Source: an uncultured Acetatifactor sp. (GTDB lineage Bacteria > Bacillota > Clostridia > Lachnospirales > Lachnospiraceae). From it: a DNA stretch of 6,150 bases. Location: contig CANQSE010000128.1 in assembly GCA_947626405.1 (NCBI GenBank), positions 1-6,150 of the forward strand, in the 5' to 3' direction. The notes beneath the pieces are model-generated. The model saw only the letters and a list, made by a program, of their open reading frames with translations. It did not search any database and had not been told where the DNA came from. Positions 5,911-6,150 of the stretch are shown here, one piece after another; the first letter of the stretch is position 1, and each line of letters starts with the position of its first letter. Both the position numbers and the translations under genes were made by a program.

Positions 5911-5962
5911 TCCGCCGTCTTAATCCTCTTTCTTCCCGGGACGCTTCACGCCGCCCGGCCGC
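5911..5962 (-). other. Short intergenic gap between PNP and cdd
   Basis: These 52 bp are GC-rich and contain CCGGG/CCCGG arms separated by about a dozen bases, but no T-run follows and no promoter is visible. The two genes are therefore most simply read as one transcript. The AGAGGA motif at 5929-5924 is the only candidate ribosome binding site for cdd other than the close, weak GGCGGA. Confidence 0.4.
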
Positions 5963-6150
5963 TCACATATCCGCCATTCTTAGAACTGATTGTGTCACAA
6001 GCTTTTGAAATTCGGGAGCCGCCTTGTCCGCAGCTTCCTGTACCTCTTTATGGCTTAAGGGCTCCGGAGTCATTCCGGCCGCCGGATTGCTGATACATGA
6101 TATGCCGCATACCCTCATTCCCATATGGCGCGCCGCGATTGCTTCAACAA
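5963..6150 (-). CDS. Purine nucleoside phosphorylase, C-terminal end (runs off right edge)
   Basis: The last 61 residues of a protein run in from the right edge and end at TGA 5965-5963. The visible sequence VEAIAARHMGMRVCGISC followed by ISNPAAGMTPEPLSHKEVQE matches the C-terminal part of trimeric (PNP/PunA-type) purine nucleoside phosphorylases. In these, the Asn of the S/T-N segment contacts the purine base, and the xEAIxARHxGM helix precedes the final strand. These enzymes split inosine, guanosine and their deoxy forms with phosphate. About the last quarter of the usual 270-residue protein is present, with no frameshift. It is the first visible gene of the salvage operon; its start and the operon promoter are outside the window. 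The assignment rests on a short piece, but the motif is characteristic. Confidence 0.85.
   Translation of the reverse strand, partial: VEAIAARHMGMRVCGISCISNPAAGMTPEPLSHKEVQEAADKAAPEFQKLVTQSVLRMADM

Overview
The window looks like chromosomal DNA from an anaerobic Firmicute, most likely a gut Lachnospiraceae/Clostridia member. This is inferred from moderate GC content, GGAGG-type ribosome binding sites, and the style of the WYL regulator, the AzgA permease and the membrane-anchored MutS-like ATPase. No phage, insertion sequence, CRISPR array, rRNA or tRNA is visible. Every gene I can support lies on the minus strand, so transcription runs from the right edge towards position 1.

Right half (6150 to 2700) is a nucleoside/purine salvage operon. 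In transcription order it holds the C-terminal end of a purine nucleoside phosphorylase, cytidine deaminase (cdd), an amidohydrolase of the 5'-methylthioadenosine/S-adenosylhomocysteine deaminase type, and an AzgA-type (NCS2) purine permease. cdd and the amidohydrolase overlap by four bases (ATGA). The other gaps are 52 and 38 bp, with no promoter or terminator visible in them. Together the products would import nucleobases, deaminate cytidine and adenosine-type nucleosides, and phosphorolyse purine nucleosides.

Middle (2699 to 797): a 211-bp gap holds an array of short CCTTGGT-like repeats and a long hairpin with a perfect 18-bp palindrome. After it comes a MutS-family ATPase that has the C-terminal ATPase domain but no mismatch-recognition domain, and has hydrophobic membrane segments. 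Its stop codon falls inside a second array of 21-bp tandem repeats that runs past the gene end.

Left end (711 to 1): a near-consensus sigma-70 promoter starts a new transcription unit. It encodes a 55-residue single-pass membrane protein and then the N-terminal part of a WYL-type regulator that leaves the window. Two inverted repeats lie between these two genes.

The salvage genes are conventional. The less ordinary parts are the two repeat arrays flanking the mutS-like gene, that gene itself, and the small membrane protein paired with a WYL regulator.
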